DNA of 46,073 bases. It comes from Ilumatobacteraceae bacterium. Lineage in GTDB: Bacteria; Actinomycetota; Acidimicrobiia; Acidimicrobiales; Ilumatobacteraceae. Position 1 is the stretch's first letter, and each line of letters starts with the position of its first letter. The translations under genes and the position numbers were made by a program. The stretch lies in contig JAFMFC010000007.1 of assembly GCA_017856375.1 (NCBI GenBank), positions 1 through 46,073 of the forward strand, given 5' to 3'. The notes below the pieces were generated by a model, which saw only the letters and a list, made by a program, of their open reading frames with translations, made no database searches and had not been told where the DNA came from. Below are positions 33,080 to 41,791 of the stretch, one piece after another.

Positions 33080-34159
33080 GTGGCCACCTACTCGAGCAGT
33101 CGTAAACGTGCGGTGGTGTTGCTGGCGCTCACCACGGTGATTCTGATCACTCTCGACGTTCGAGGAAGCTCGAGCACGTCGGTAACGAGGGGCATCTTCT
33201 CCACCCTGTATCGGCCCGTCGAGGGTGTTGCGCGCGTGGTCACACGACCAATCGGCAATGCGTGGAATGGCATCACTCAGTTCGACGATCTGTCGAAGGA
33301 GAACGAGATTCTTCGGGAAAAAGTGGCTCAACAGGAAGGTGCTTCGGTGGCGGCTGCGGCATCGGTGCGTACCGCGCAGGAGTTGCTCGCGCTGAACGGT
33401 TTGCCGACACTCGCGGGAATTAACTCGGTGACTGCACAGGTAATCGGCGATTCACCGTCGAATTTTGCGCAGACGGTGGAAATCAATCAGGGCAGTGACG
33501 ATGGGATCAAGGTGGGGATGCCCGTACTCAATGCAGCCGGACTTGTGGGCAAAATCACCCGCGTTTATCCGAATCGTTCTGTGTTGATGTTGATCACCGA
33601 CCCCGAATATGCATTGTCCGTAAAGATCGTCCGTCTGCCGGAAGAGTCGCGGCCCGTGGAGGTGGATGCGGGTGACACCACGACGACGACTACGACCACG
33701 ATTGCGGCGCCACCAACGACTTTGATCCCCGGCTTCACGCCAGGCACGACGACAATTCCCAACCTTGTGCAGCGACCGGTGGTGTCCGTACCGTCGTTGA
33801 CGGTGCCGCCGAGCAATGTGGAGTCCGTACGCGAAACGGGTGTGCTCGAAGGTCGAGGTCCGACCCGAACGCCGGTCGTTCGCTTCATCGACTCGTCGCA
33901 GCGATTCGGATCGGTGGAAGTGGGTTCGCCGGTCGTTACGTCGGGTGGGTCACTCAGTTTGGCTCCGCCCGACATCGTGGTGGGAACAGTGTCGCGAATC
34001 AACGAGCGACTTGGGACGGCGGGACCGGTGCTCGAGGTTTCCCTCGTAGCGGATCTCTCGAACCTCTCGTTCGTGCGCGTGCTGCTTTATCAGCCGTCCA
34101 CCGAACAGCAACAAGCAGGTGGTGCTGCCTCCGTGACGACCACCACGGTGGCTCCATGA
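33080..34159 (+). CDS. mreC: Rod-shape-determining protein MreC
   Basis: A 359-residue bitopic protein linking MreB and MreD with the PBP2 synthase outside the membrane. A single N-terminal helix (11-25) is followed by a coiled-coil region (about 70-103) and the beta-domain. The beta-domain is interrupted at about residues 198-248 by a low-complexity Thr/Pro-rich stretch with eight consecutive threonines (200-207), and the C-terminus also ends in a Thr run. The start is GTG 33080 (MATYSSSRKR). The stop overlaps the mreD ATG (ATGA). Confidence 0.92.
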   Translation: MATYSSSRKRAVVLLALTTVILITLDVRGSSSTSVTRGIFSTLYRPVEGVARVVTRPIGNAWNGITQFDDLSKENEILREKVAQQEGASVAAAASVRTAQELLALNGLPTLAGINSVTAQVIGDSPSNFAQTVEINQGSDDGIKVGMPVLNAAGLVGKITRVYPNRSVLMLITDPEYALSVKIVRLPEESRPVEVDAGDTTTTTTTTIAAPPTTLIPGFTPGTTTIPNLVQRPVVSVPSLTVPPSNVESVRETGVLEGRGPTRTPVVRFIDSSQRFGSVEVGSPVVTSGGSLSLAPPDIVVGTVSRINERLGTAGPVLEVSLVADLSNLSFVRVLLYQPSTEQQQAGGAASVTTTTVAP

Positions 34160-34674
34160 TCCTTCGTCTGATCGCGTTCGTTTCGAACCGATGGACGAGG
34201 CTCGTCCTCGTCACACTGCTGTTACTTGGCATTCAAACGACGCTGCTCAACGACATGCGACCGTTTGGCGTGATGATCCAGGCGATGTTGCTTCTCGTTG
34301 CGGCTGCGGGCGTGGTGTACGGGTCAGAAGTTGGTGCGATTGCCGGCTTCGTCGTTGGCTTGATGTACGACGGTGTGCTTGCAACTCCACTTGGATTGAG
34401 TGGATTAGTGCTCGGGGTGACTGGTGCACTTGCGGGGACGTTGCTGTATTTCTTGCGTGAACCCACCTGGTGGAGCCGGGTGCTCGCCGTTGGCGTGGTG
34501 AGTGTGGCGGGGGAGTTGTTGTTCCCGCTGTTCCAAGCATTGATCGGCTTCGAGGGGTGGTTGCAGCCTCGAGCCATTCGCGTTGCCTTCGTGGTTGGTC
34601 TGTTCAATCTTCTGCTCGCGCCCTTGGCGATCGGGCTTTCAAGATGGACACTGAGAGAGAACTCAGGTAACTGA
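34156..34674 (+). CDS. mreD: Rod-shape-determining protein MreD
   Basis: A 172-residue integral membrane protein with about five hydrophobic helices and little else conserved, as is normal for MreD. It belongs to the elongasome with MreC and RodA/PBP2. It is identified mainly by its place between mreC and mrdA, its size and membrane pattern. The ATG overlaps the mreC stop by 4 nt, and mrdA starts 2 nt after its stop. Confidence 0.85.
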   Translation: MILRLIAFVSNRWTRLVLVTLLLLGIQTTLLNDMRPFGVMIQAMLLLVAAAGVVYGSEVGAIAGFVVGLMYDGVLATPLGLSGLVLGVTGALAGTLLYFLREPTWWSRVLAVGVVSVAGELLFPLFQALIGFEGWLQPRAIRVAFVVGLFNLLLAPLAIGLSRWTLRENSGN

Positions 34675-34676
34675 CG

Positions 34677-36851
34677 ATGGCGACACAGCGCTCGCGAATT
34701 CCTCGAATCACGGTGCTCGGTCTCGTGGCGGTAATTCTCCTCAGTGGTTTGGCCACCCGAATGTGGTTCCTTCAGGCAGTCCAGGCCTCGGAGGATGAGC
34801 AAACGGTGTTGGCGGTACGCACCCGCACGATTCGGTTGTTGCCCGAGCGAGGTCGCATCTTTGACGTGCGGGGCAGGGTGGTGGCAGACAATCGTCGACT
34901 CCTCACTGTGACGATCGACCGTGAGGTGTTGAAGGATCCCGAGGACCGGCTCGAGATGTTCCGCAGATTGTCGGGGCCACTCGAGATGACGGTGGAGCAG
35001 TTGTTCAAGCGCTACGACGACAAGCGTTATGGACCGCTCGAAGCGTTGCCGTTGAAAGATGGCGTCTCGGAGGAAGTGGCGCTGTACCTCTCGGAGCGGG
35101 CAGAGGATTATCCGGGCGTGTTCATCCGTGAGGATTGGCGACGGAACTATCCGTACGGTGCCATAGGAAGTCACATCATCGGTTACCTGGGTGCGATTCT
35201 CGAACGAGATCTCGCCTACTACCGCAGTATCGACTACGAACCCAATGAACGAGTCGGTGGTTATGGGGTCGAGCAAACGTACGAAACGTGGATGCGCGGC
35301 ACTCCCGGTTATGTGCGATACGAGGTAAATGCGCAGGGCAAATTGTTGCGTCTACTTGAGCGAGTAGAACCGATCGTTGGCAACGATCTTTGGTTGTCCA
35401 TAGATATGGACATGCAGAAGTTCACGGAACAGGCGCTCGAATCGCAGTTGATCCTGCGGCGACGAGTTGAAGCGGGCAACTACCGACTCGAGGACGGAAC
35501 GATCGACCCCGCGCGTCCAGATCCGGTTTTATACAAGTCGCCAGCTGGTGCGGCCGTCATGCTGAACCACGACACCGGACAGGTGGTGGCGATGGCCTCG
35601 TATCCGCGGTTTGATCTTCGGTGGTTTAACTCGGGAATTTCGAGTGACAAGTTTGCACAACTGTTTCCAGTAACGGAGGATCCCGACCTCTCGATCCTCG
35701 TCAACAGAGCAGTATCCGGCCGGTACAACCTTGGATCTTCGTTCAAGCCATTCGTCGCGTACGCAGGCCTAAACACGGGACAATTGATTGGCGGCGCAGA
35801 GTACGAGTATTTGGATCGTGGCACCTACACCTTGGAGAGCATCCCAAGTAGCCGCTGCCAGGACGGTGTGAAGTGCGTCTTTCGTAATGCTGTGTGTCGC
35901 GCCACGGGTGCACCCTGTCGGTACGGCCCCGTAAACGTCGAAGATGCGCTAGCCGTTTCATCCGACACGTTTTTCTACAAGTTGGGTGAGCAAATTTTGA
36001 CGGAGCGGGGTTACCAGCCGATCCTCGAGCAACAAATACGACTGTTTGGGTTCGGTTCGCCAACCAACATCGACCTGCCCAACGAGTTCGCCGGCACCGT
36101 GCCAAGTAAAGCGTTAAAGCAGCGGATGGCGGAAACCGGGGCGATCACCAAAGAAGAGGGCGAGGCGTATTACGTCGGTGACCAAATCCTTTTTTCGATC
36201 GGCCAGGGCCTCATGTCTGCCACGCCGCTGCAGATGGCAAATGCCTACGGGGTGATCGGCAACGGCGGAAAGCTGATGCAACCCCATGTGGTGAAGGCGA
36301 TCCTCGAGCCAGGCACGCCGGACAAGTCGCCTGGACTTGCCGACCTGACTAAGATTGACGTCGTTCAGCGTTTCGACAATCTCGAGCCACAGTCCACCCT
36401 GAACATGCCGCCCGAAATTCGTGACCCCTTGGTTCGCGGAATGCAGCGTGTGATTCGTGGTCCTGGCGTGAATTACGATTTTTATCACAAGGCAACCGGA
36501 GAACTGCTCTTCAAGGGCTACCCGTATGGCGACATACCGATTGCTGGCAAGACCGGAACCGCGCAGGGCTTTGGCAACTTTCCGTGGAATGACTCGTCTG
36601 CATTTGGCGCATTCAGTCTCGATGCATCACAGCCGTATTCAGCTTTCGCATACTTGGAAAAGGCTGGCTACGGATCGCAGGCAGCAGCTCCAGTGGTCAA
36701 GTGCATGTTCGTAGCCGTATCTGGCAACTACCGATTCGACGACATGACGCCAGCGGATCCACTCAACTTGGCGAGCACCCTCGTGGCACCGCCGGCTGGT
36801 TTGCGAAATCCGTTGTGCCTTGCCGGCGGACGATCGGACAATAGGGACTGA
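34677..36851 (+). CDS. mrdA: Penicillin-binding protein 2, elongation transpeptidase
   Basis: A 724-residue class B penicillin-binding protein crosslinking peptidoglycan during elongation. An N-terminal helix (11-30) anchors it; the pedestal domain follows (LPERGRIFDVRG near 55-66). The transpeptidase motifs are SSFK (nucleophile Ser354), SSD (428-430) and KTGTAQ (Lys625). Between the first two motifs are four cysteines, 394, 400, 407 and 414, in a segment rich in Arg and Gly that looks inserted. They could form disulfides or bind zinc outside the cell. The stop overlaps the rodA ATG (TGATG). Confidence 0.95.
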   Translation: MATQRSRIPRITVLGLVAVILLSGLATRMWFLQAVQASEDEQTVLAVRTRTIRLLPERGRIFDVRGRVVADNRRLLTVTIDREVLKDPEDRLEMFRRLSGPLEMTVEQLFKRYDDKRYGPLEALPLKDGVSEEVALYLSERAEDYPGVFIREDWRRNYPYGAIGSHIIGYLGAILERDLAYYRSIDYEPNERVGGYGVEQTYETWMRGTPGYVRYEVNAQGKLLRLLERVEPIVGNDLWLSIDMDMQKFTEQALESQLILRRRVEAGNYRLEDGTIDPARPDPVLYKSPAGAAVMLNHDTGQVVAMASYPRFDLRWFNSGISSDKFAQLFPVTEDPDLSILVNRAVSGRYNLGSSFKPFVAYAGLNTGQLIGGAEYEYLDRGTYTLESIPSSRCQDGVKCVFRNAVCRATGAPCRYGPVNVEDALAVSSDTFFYKLGEQILTERGYQPILEQQIRLFGFGSPTNIDLPNEFAGTVPSKALKQRMAETGAITKEEGEAYYVGDQILFSIGQGLMSATPLQMANAYGVIGNGGKLMQPHVVKAILEPGTPDKSPGLADLTKIDVVQRFDNLEPQSTLNMPPEIRDPLVRGMQRVIRGPGVNYDFYHKATGELLFKGYPYGDIPIAGKTGTAQGFGNFPWNDSSAFGAFSLDASQPYSAFAYLEKAGYGSQAAAPVVKCMFVAVSGNYRFDDMTPADPLNLASTLVAPPAGLRNPLCLAGGRSDNRD

Positions 36852-38032
36852 TGCCCACCTTCGAGAGGTTCCGCAGCACGTCCATCAGCAGGTCGAGTGC
36901 TCAACGCATCGGGGAGAGTCTTGCCGACCCGGTTCGCAACATCGATTGGGCTTTGATGGGGGCAGTAATCGCGCAGGCGGTGATCGGTCTGTTCATCGTC
37001 TATTCGACCACTCACCTGCGTCTCATCGACCAAAACTTCGATCCATTCGTGTACACCCAGCGCCAAGTGGTGTTCGTCATCCTTGCGGCCGTGGTGATGG
37101 CCGTGGTGATGACGATCGGACATGACTGGGTTCGTTCTCAGGCCGCATTGCTCTACGCGGGAGTGTTGGTGTTGCTCGTCTTGGTGCTCGTAGCCGGGGC
37201 GGTTCGAGGCGGCGCACGTCTCTCGTTCGACTTGGGCCCGATTTCCCTGCAACCTGCCGAGCTGGCCAAACCGATAGTCCTGGTCGTGGTGGCGGCGTAC
37301 ATTGCCGATGCTCAGCCCGACTCGTTGGATTGGCATCACTTCGTGATGTCGCTTTATGTCGTGTTGATTCCGGTGGGCCTGATGTTGATCCAGCCGGACT
37401 TGGGGAGCGCCACCGTGTTGCTCGCAGGAATCGCGGGAATGATGTATGTGGCGAATGCCCGGCGGCGCTATTTGCTACTCGTGCTCGGCCTCTCGGTGTT
37501 CACGGTGGCCTCCACAGTTCTTGCCATTCCGCGCCTTCGTTACCAGCTGCGTCGATTCGATGCGTGGTTGAATCAGAACTCGTTACGCGAAGATCTTCAG
37601 GAGATCGTGCTGCAAGTGCGCTTTGCCAAGCGAGCAGTTTCAACAGGGGGCTTTTTCGGTAAGGGTTATCTGGATGGTCCGTTAACGAACGGCAAGTACA
37701 TCCCGGTGCAGTTCACCGACTTCCCGTTCTCGGCGATCGGTGAACAGTTCGGGATGATCGGTGGGGGCATCGTGATTGCCTTGTTCGGGTTCATCCTGTG
37801 GAGAATGTGGAAGATCTCCCGCGGTGCCCGCGATCGCTACAGCCAACTATTGGCAACCGGAATCTTTGCGATGATGAGCTTTCAGGTGTTCCAGAACATC
37901 GGCATGACCCTCGGTCTGGTGCCCGTGAGTGGATTGCCCCTGCCATTCATCTCCTATGGCGGCTCCCACTTGGTGTCATCGGCGGTCATGGTGGGCTTGG
38001 CCCAAAGCGTCCACATGCGCAGATTGGGCTAG
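36851..38032 (+). CDS. rodA: Peptidoglycan glycosyltransferase RodA (SEDS family)
   Basis: A 393-residue SEDS-family polymerase with about ten membrane helices, extending glycan strands from lipid II with PBP2 as partner. The family motif GPISLQPAELAKP (with a central Glu) and QPDLGSATV are visible, along with the catalytic-loop region FTDFPFSAIGEQFG and the final GLPLPFISYGGSHLV. It is coupled to mrdA by a one-base overlap, the usual pairing. FtsW is the main alternative but the mre context supports RodA. Confidence 0.95.
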   Translation: MPTFERFRSTSISRSSAQRIGESLADPVRNIDWALMGAVIAQAVIGLFIVYSTTHLRLIDQNFDPFVYTQRQVVFVILAAVVMAVVMTIGHDWVRSQAALLYAGVLVLLVLVLVAGAVRGGARLSFDLGPISLQPAELAKPIVLVVVAAYIADAQPDSLDWHHFVMSLYVVLIPVGLMLIQPDLGSATVLLAGIAGMMYVANARRRYLLLVLGLSVFTVASTVLAIPRLRYQLRRFDAWLNQNSLREDLQEIVLQVRFAKRAVSTGGFFGKGYLDGPLTNGKYIPVQFTDFPFSAIGEQFGMIGGGIVIALFGFILWRMWKISRGARDRYSQLLATGIFAMMSFQVFQNIGMTLGLVPVSGLPLPFISYGGSHLVSSAVMVGLAQSVHMRRLG

Positions 38033-38064
38033 GGAGGGTCAGCCCCCGCGGGCGACCCCGCCGA

Positions 38065-38070
38065 TAGCCT
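38065..38070 (+). promoter_or_regulatory. -10 box upstream of RNase E/G gene
   Basis: TAGCCT ends 8 nt before an in-frame GTG (38079). It either makes that GTG a leaderless start or marks the start of a leader of about 140 nt before ATG 38217. Confidence 0.5.
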
Positions 38071-38078
38071 GAGGGGAA

Positions 38079-39941
38079 GTGATCGGGCGATTAGTCCGAT
38101 CGAAGGTCGATCACGCGATGGCGATTCGGTCCCGAGGGGCCTTGGCGCCGAGGCGCGTTGATGCCGAGAGCAAGGCCGTTGGCGGCGCTCGGCATGAGAG
38201 AAGGAACGAGCACAACATGAGCGAAGAGCACGCGGGGACCACAGGTCCCGAGCGTCAGGGCACGCCCGAACGGTCGTCGGGTCCGGTCAAAAAGCGTCGT
38301 CGTGGACGCCGTGGCGGGCGTAACCGAAATAAGTCGGGGGCAGCCAAGCAGTCAGTCAATTCTGCCGAGCAGTCCACGGCAGAGATTCCCGAACCACCGC
38401 GCGAGGGTCGGATGGTGTCGCCACAGGCTGCGAGCGACGCGCTCGTTCGCAAGCCGCAAATTGGTGACGTTCGTCCTGCACCGGTGATGGCTGCCGCTGC
38501 GAAGTCGGAGAGGCCTGCCGACAGGGAAAAACCGGGTGGTGAGGGCAAGAAGAAGAATCGGCGAGGAGGACGACGCAATCGTTCCCGTCGCTCGGGTCGA
38601 AGCGATACCCCCGCGGATTCCGATGCCGAACTGATGGAGCGCCGTCGTGGCAAGGAGCGCAACGGCAAGGCGGTTGGTCGCTACCTGATGTGCGTACAGG
38701 TGCGTCCAGAATTCACGCAAGTTGCAGTGCTCGAAGGGCGAAGCTTGATCGAGCACTACGTTTCGCGTCCTGCGGATGACGAGACCCAGATCCACGGAAA
38801 CATCTACCTCGGCCGGGTGCAAAACGTTCTGCCGGGAATGGAAGCAGCTTTTGTCGACATTGGTACGACAAAGAATGCGGTGCTGTACCGCGGTGACGTG
38901 CAGTTCGACAAAGAAGACGTCGTCGAGCAAGGTCCAAGCCCACGAATCGAGCAAGTTCTTCGTTCTCGCCAATTGATCCTGTGTCAGGTGACAAAGAATC
39001 CAATCGGCGCTAAGGGCGGTCGTCTCACGCAGGAAATTTCGTTGCCGGGACGCTTCGTGGTGCTCATTCCGGATTCCCGGACATACGGAATCTCGAAGCG
39101 TTTGCCCGATTCGGAACGTCGTCGGTTGCGCTCGATTCTCGATCGAATCAAACCCGAGGAGCACGGCATCATCGTGCGCACCGCGGCGGAGAATGCAACC
39201 GAGCACGAACTCACCACTGACCTCACTCGACTCATCGAACAGTGGGAGCAGATTCGCCAAGCGGCAACCAAGGCTTCGAGCCCCACGCTGTTGTACCGCG
39301 AACCGCCACTTGCTGTACGAGTGATCCGCGAGGAGTTCAGCAGCGAGTACCGCGGAATCGTGATCGACGATTCTCAGTTGCACCGAGAGGTGCAGGACTA
39401 TGTGCAGGCGTTCAACCCCGAGTTCGCCGATCGTGTCGAGCTCTACGATCCTGCCGATCAGGGTCTGTCATTGTTCGAGCAGCACCGCGTGCACGAACAG
39501 GTGCACAAGGCACTCGATCGCAAGGTTTGGTTGCCTTCCGGCGGTTCATTGATCATTGAACACACCGAGGCGCTCACGGTGATCGACGTGAACACCGGTA
39601 AGAACGTGGGCAAGTCGAACCTGGAAGAGACGGTGTTCCACAACAACCTCGAAGCCGCTGACGAAATCGCCCGCCAACTTCGCCTACGGGATATCGGCGG
39701 AATCATCGTCATCGATTTCATCGACATGGAAGTCAAGGAGAACCGTCGACGGGTGGTGGAGGCGTTCAAGGACGCCCTTGCCCGGGACAAGACTCGCACC
39801 CAGGTGTTCGAGATTTCCGAACTCGGTCTCGTGGAGATGACGCGCAAGCGCATCGGAGAGGGGCTATTGACGAGCTTCGCCAGCACGTGCCCCGAATGCG
39901 AGGGCCGAGGAATCACCCTCGACCTGTCGATGTTGGACTAG
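38079..39941 (+). CDS. rne: Ribonuclease E/G
   Basis: An endoribonuclease of mRNA decay and rRNA maturation. The first ~190 residues are disordered and arginine-rich (KKRRRGRRGGRNRNK; NRRGGRRNRSRRSGR), a likely RNA-binding arm placed N-terminally as in actinobacterial RNase E. The catalytic part begins near 200 with the S1 domain (NIYLGRVQNVLPGMEAAFVDIG) and the DNase I-like region (VIDVNTGKN...IVIDFIDM) and ends with the Zn-link CPEC. The start is ambiguous: GTG 38079 (620 residues) follows a leaderless-type -10 box; ATG 38217 (574 residues, MSEEHAGTTG) has an AAGGA-like site. No long C-terminal scaffold is present. Confidence 0.93.
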   Translation: MIGRLVRSKVDHAMAIRSRGALAPRRVDAESKAVGGARHERRNEHNMSEEHAGTTGPERQGTPERSSGPVKKRRRGRRGGRNRNKSGAAKQSVNSAEQSTAEIPEPPREGRMVSPQAASDALVRKPQIGDVRPAPVMAAAAKSERPADREKPGGEGKKKNRRGGRRNRSRRSGRSDTPADSDAELMERRRGKERNGKAVGRYLMCVQVRPEFTQVAVLEGRSLIEHYVSRPADDETQIHGNIYLGRVQNVLPGMEAAFVDIGTTKNAVLYRGDVQFDKEDVVEQGPSPRIEQVLRSRQLILCQVTKNPIGAKGGRLTQEISLPGRFVVLIPDSRTYGISKRLPDSERRRLRSILDRIKPEEHGIIVRTAAENATEHELTTDLTRLIEQWEQIRQAATKASSPTLLYREPPLAVRVIREEFSSEYRGIVIDDSQLHREVQDYVQAFNPEFADRVELYDPADQGLSLFEQHRVHEQVHKALDRKVWLPSGGSLIIEHTEALTVIDVNTGKNVGKSNLEETVFHNNLEAADEIARQLRLRDIGGIIVIDFIDMEVKENRRRVVEAFKDALARDKTRTQVFEISELGLVEMTRKRIGEGLLTSFASTCPECEGRGITLDLSMLD

Positions 39942-39979
39942 GGGCATGATGTCTGGAGTCGTGAATCAGCCGTTTGCGG

Positions 39980-40008
39980 TTGGATGCCCCCGGGCCGCCC
40001 GTTAGGCT
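39980..40008 (+). promoter_or_regulatory. Promoter of rplU-rpmA
   Basis: TTGGAT (39980-39985) and TAGGCT (40003-40008) are 17 nt apart, with the -10 box 11 nt before the rplU ATG. Transcription would start only a few nt before the ATG. A 7-bp inverted repeat GGGGCAT/ATGCCCC (39941-39947 and 39984-39990) spans the region. Confidence 0.65.
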
Positions 40009-40019
40009 CATCAACCGTT

Positions 40020-40331
40020 ATGTACGCAGTCATTGACGCCGGTTCGAAGCAGCAGAAGGTGGCCCAGGGCCAGCAGGTTCGTGTCGAATTGCTCGACGCA
40101 GCCGAAGGTCAGGAAGTCAACCTCACTCCGTTGCTCCTCGTCGATGGCGCCACGGTGTTGTCGACGCCTGCAGAACTCTCCAAGGTGAAGGTGACCGCCA
40201 AGGTGGTGGGGATGACCGCTGGTCCGAAGATCAACGGTTTCACCTATAAGCGCCGCACCAATCAGCGTCGCCGCTTCGGGCACCGCCAGAAGTACTCGCT
40301 CGTCGAAATCACCAAGATCGCGAAAGGCTGA
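40020..40331 (+). CDS. rplU: 50S ribosomal protein L21
   Basis: A 103-residue ribosomal protein that binds 23S rRNA and L20. It has MYAVIDAGSKQQKVAQGQ at the start and the typical basic end FTYKRRTNQRRRFGHRQKYSLVEI. ATG 40020 matches the family start; the ORF track adds 12 codons lying over the promoter. rpmA follows after 3 nt, the universal pair. Confidence 0.97.
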   Translation: MYAVIDAGSKQQKVAQGQQVRVELLDAAEGQEVNLTPLLLVDGATVLSTPAELSKVKVTAKVVGMTAGPKINGFTYKRRTNQRRRFGHRQKYSLVEITKIAKG

Positions 40332-40334
40332 ACG

Positions 40335-40589
40335 ATGTCAAAGACCAAGGGTGGCGGTTCAACCAAGAACGGTCGTGACTCCAATGCGCAGCGTCTCGGC
40401 GTCAAGGTATTCGATGGCACGAGCATCACTGCCGGCACGATCCTCGTGCGTCAGCGTGGCACCAAGGTGCATCCTGGTGTCAACGTCGGCAAGGGTAAGG
40501 ACGACACACTGTTTGCTCTTGAAGCAGGGAGCGTGAAGTTCGGTCAGCGTCGCGGCCGCAAGGTCGTTGACGTTCTTCCCGCCAACTGA
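40335..40589 (+). CDS. rpmA: 50S ribosomal protein L27
   Basis: An 84-residue ribosomal protein near the peptidyl transferase centre. It has the conserved [23 protein letters not shown] start and [13 protein letters not shown]. The N-terminus begins directly with the mature form (SKTKGGGS); the cleavable extension known from Firmicutes is absent. AAAGG lies before the ATG. Confidence 0.98.
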   Translation: MSKTKGGGSTKNGRDSNAQRLGVKVFDGTSITAGTILVRQRGTKVHPGVNVGKGKDDTLFALEAGSVKFGQRRGRKVVDVLPAN

Positions 40590-40594
40590 TCACC

Positions 40595-40609
40595 GGCCGC
40601 GAGGCGGCC
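40595..40609. terminator. GC hairpin between convergent rpmA and dGTPase genes
   Basis: GGCCGC-gag-GCGGCC forms a perfect 6-bp stem right after the rpmA stop and touches the stop codon of the convergent gene. No T tract follows, so it is a weak candidate. Confidence 0.45.
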
Positions 40610-41745
40610 TAGTTGACGCCGATTCCTTTGGGCAATCGATCTACGCCCCAACCGAGCAGTAGCTCGCCTTGTCGACACGCGAATCGATCGGTCATTCCCG
40701 CAACGTAGGCGACTGCAGCATGCAGTGCGGCTGGACTTTCGACAACGAGTCCGCTCTGGTCGGGAAGGAGTCGTGGCGACTTCACGTAGTGCTCGACGAG
40801 AGCTTGGAGCAGATCGATCACTGACTTTGCCTGTTTGCGGGACGCATCGCGCATGTAAATGCGCTCGTAGTTGAATTGGCGAAAGTTGGCGAGTGCCTCC
40901 GCGACGTCAGCCTCCATGCTGATACGTCCTGAGCGTGAACTCGCAGAAACCATGGCTCCGATGAATGCACGTAATTGACTCGAGCGGGATGTGCCGCAGC
41001 GCGCCTTCACGGAATCGGGAAGCATGTCGGGGGTCACGATTGAGGCGGCAACTGCGTCTTCGAAATCGTGACAGACGTATGCGATGCGATCGGCCCACGA
41101 CACCACCTCGCCTTCGGGCGTTTGCGGCGCTGGCCGCGACCAGGAGTGATTGCGAATGCCATCGAGCGTTTCAGTGCAGAGATTCAGCGGTGCGAGGGTG
41201 ACGTCTGCGCCCCATGAAGCGTGGTCAAAGCCATCTTGCACATAGGGACTGAGCGCATCTTCGCTGGCGTGGCCGCCGGGGCCATGGCCACAGTCATGGC
41301 CGAGTGCAATGGCTTCGGTGAGAGTTTGGTTGAGGCCGAGAGCGCGAGCAATGGCGACGGCAACCTGTGCAACCTCGAGTGCATGAGTGAGGCGGGTGCG
41401 CTGATGATCCTCCGGGAATACAAACACCTGGGTTTTTCCAGCCAGACGCCGAAATGCACTGGCGTGGAGAATGCGATCGCGATCTCGTTCGAAGCAGGTG
41501 CGGAAGGGGTCGGCCTCTTCTTCGATGGCGCGGTTTCCTGCACCGAACGAACGGGTGGCTAGAGGCGCAAGTTGCTCGTGCTCGATGGCTTCGCGTCGTT
41601 CGCGGTCGACGACATCATTCGTGCCCGAACCCGCCCACGAGTCGCGATGTGCGAAACGAACCCCAGCCTCGTGCTCGTGCCCATGCATGGTGCTGGCCCA
41701 CGAGACAGCGCGGCTCTGGTTGGTGCCAGGGTTGGTCGATGACAT
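40609..41745 (-). CDS. dgt: Deoxyguanosinetriphosphate triphosphohydrolase-like HD hydrolase
   Basis: A 378-residue HD-domain enzyme of the dGTPase family, removing triphosphate from dNTPs. The metal ligands are visible as THALEVAQ (His), GHDCGHGPGGHASE (His-Asp plus downstream His) and SWADRIAYVCHD (Asp). ERDRDRILHASAFRRLAGKTQVF is a strong family signature. Its place between rpmA and obg on the opposite strand is unusual; in actinobacteria it more often neighbours dnaG. ATG 41745 has GGAG nearby and TAACTT 6 nt upstream; the His-rich N-terminus (MHGHEHEAG) leaves an internal start at residue 20 possible. Confidence 0.92.
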   Translation of the reverse strand: MSSTNPGTNQSRAVSWASTMHGHEHEAGVRFAHRDSWAGSGTNDVVDRERREAIEHEQLAPLATRSFGAGNRAIEEEADPFRTCFERDRDRILHASAFRRLAGKTQVFVFPEDHQRTRLTHALEVAQVAVAIARALGLNQTLTEAIALGHDCGHGPGGHASEDALSPYVQDGFDHASWGADVTLAPLNLCTETLDGIRNHSWSRPAPQTPEGEVVSWADRIAYVCHDFEDAVAASIVTPDMLPDSVKARCGTSRSSQLRAFIGAMVSASSRSGRISMEADVAEALANFRQFNYERIYMRDASRKQAKSVIDLLQALVEHYVKSPRLLPDQSGLVVESPAALHAAVAYVAGMTDRFACRQGELLLGWGVDRLPKGIGVN

Positions 41746-41751
41746 GTCTCC

Positions 41752-41780
41752 AAGTTAGGTGTGGGGTGCAGCAGTAGCCT
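41752..41780. promoter_or_regulatory. Divergent leaderless-type promoters, dgt and obg
   Basis: In a 46-nt gap, TAACTT (- strand, 41757-41752) lies 6 nt before the dgt ATG. TAGCCT (+ strand, 41775-41780) lies 11 nt before the obg ATG. The two polymerase footprints would overlap. Confidence 0.5.
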
Positions 41781-41791
41781 GACAAGCCCCT

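Noticed and set aside
33690-33720. Thr codon run in mreC as a simple-sequence (phase-variable) repeat
   Set aside because: The codons are mixed, with no perfect mono-, di- or trinucleotide run long enough to slip readily.
34233-35276. 347-residue - strand ORF
   Set aside because: It spans the antisense of mreD and mrdA, both well supported.
38352-39383. 343-residue - strand ORF
   Set aside because: It is antisense to the RNase E/G catalytic domain and has no ribosome site or recognisable motif.
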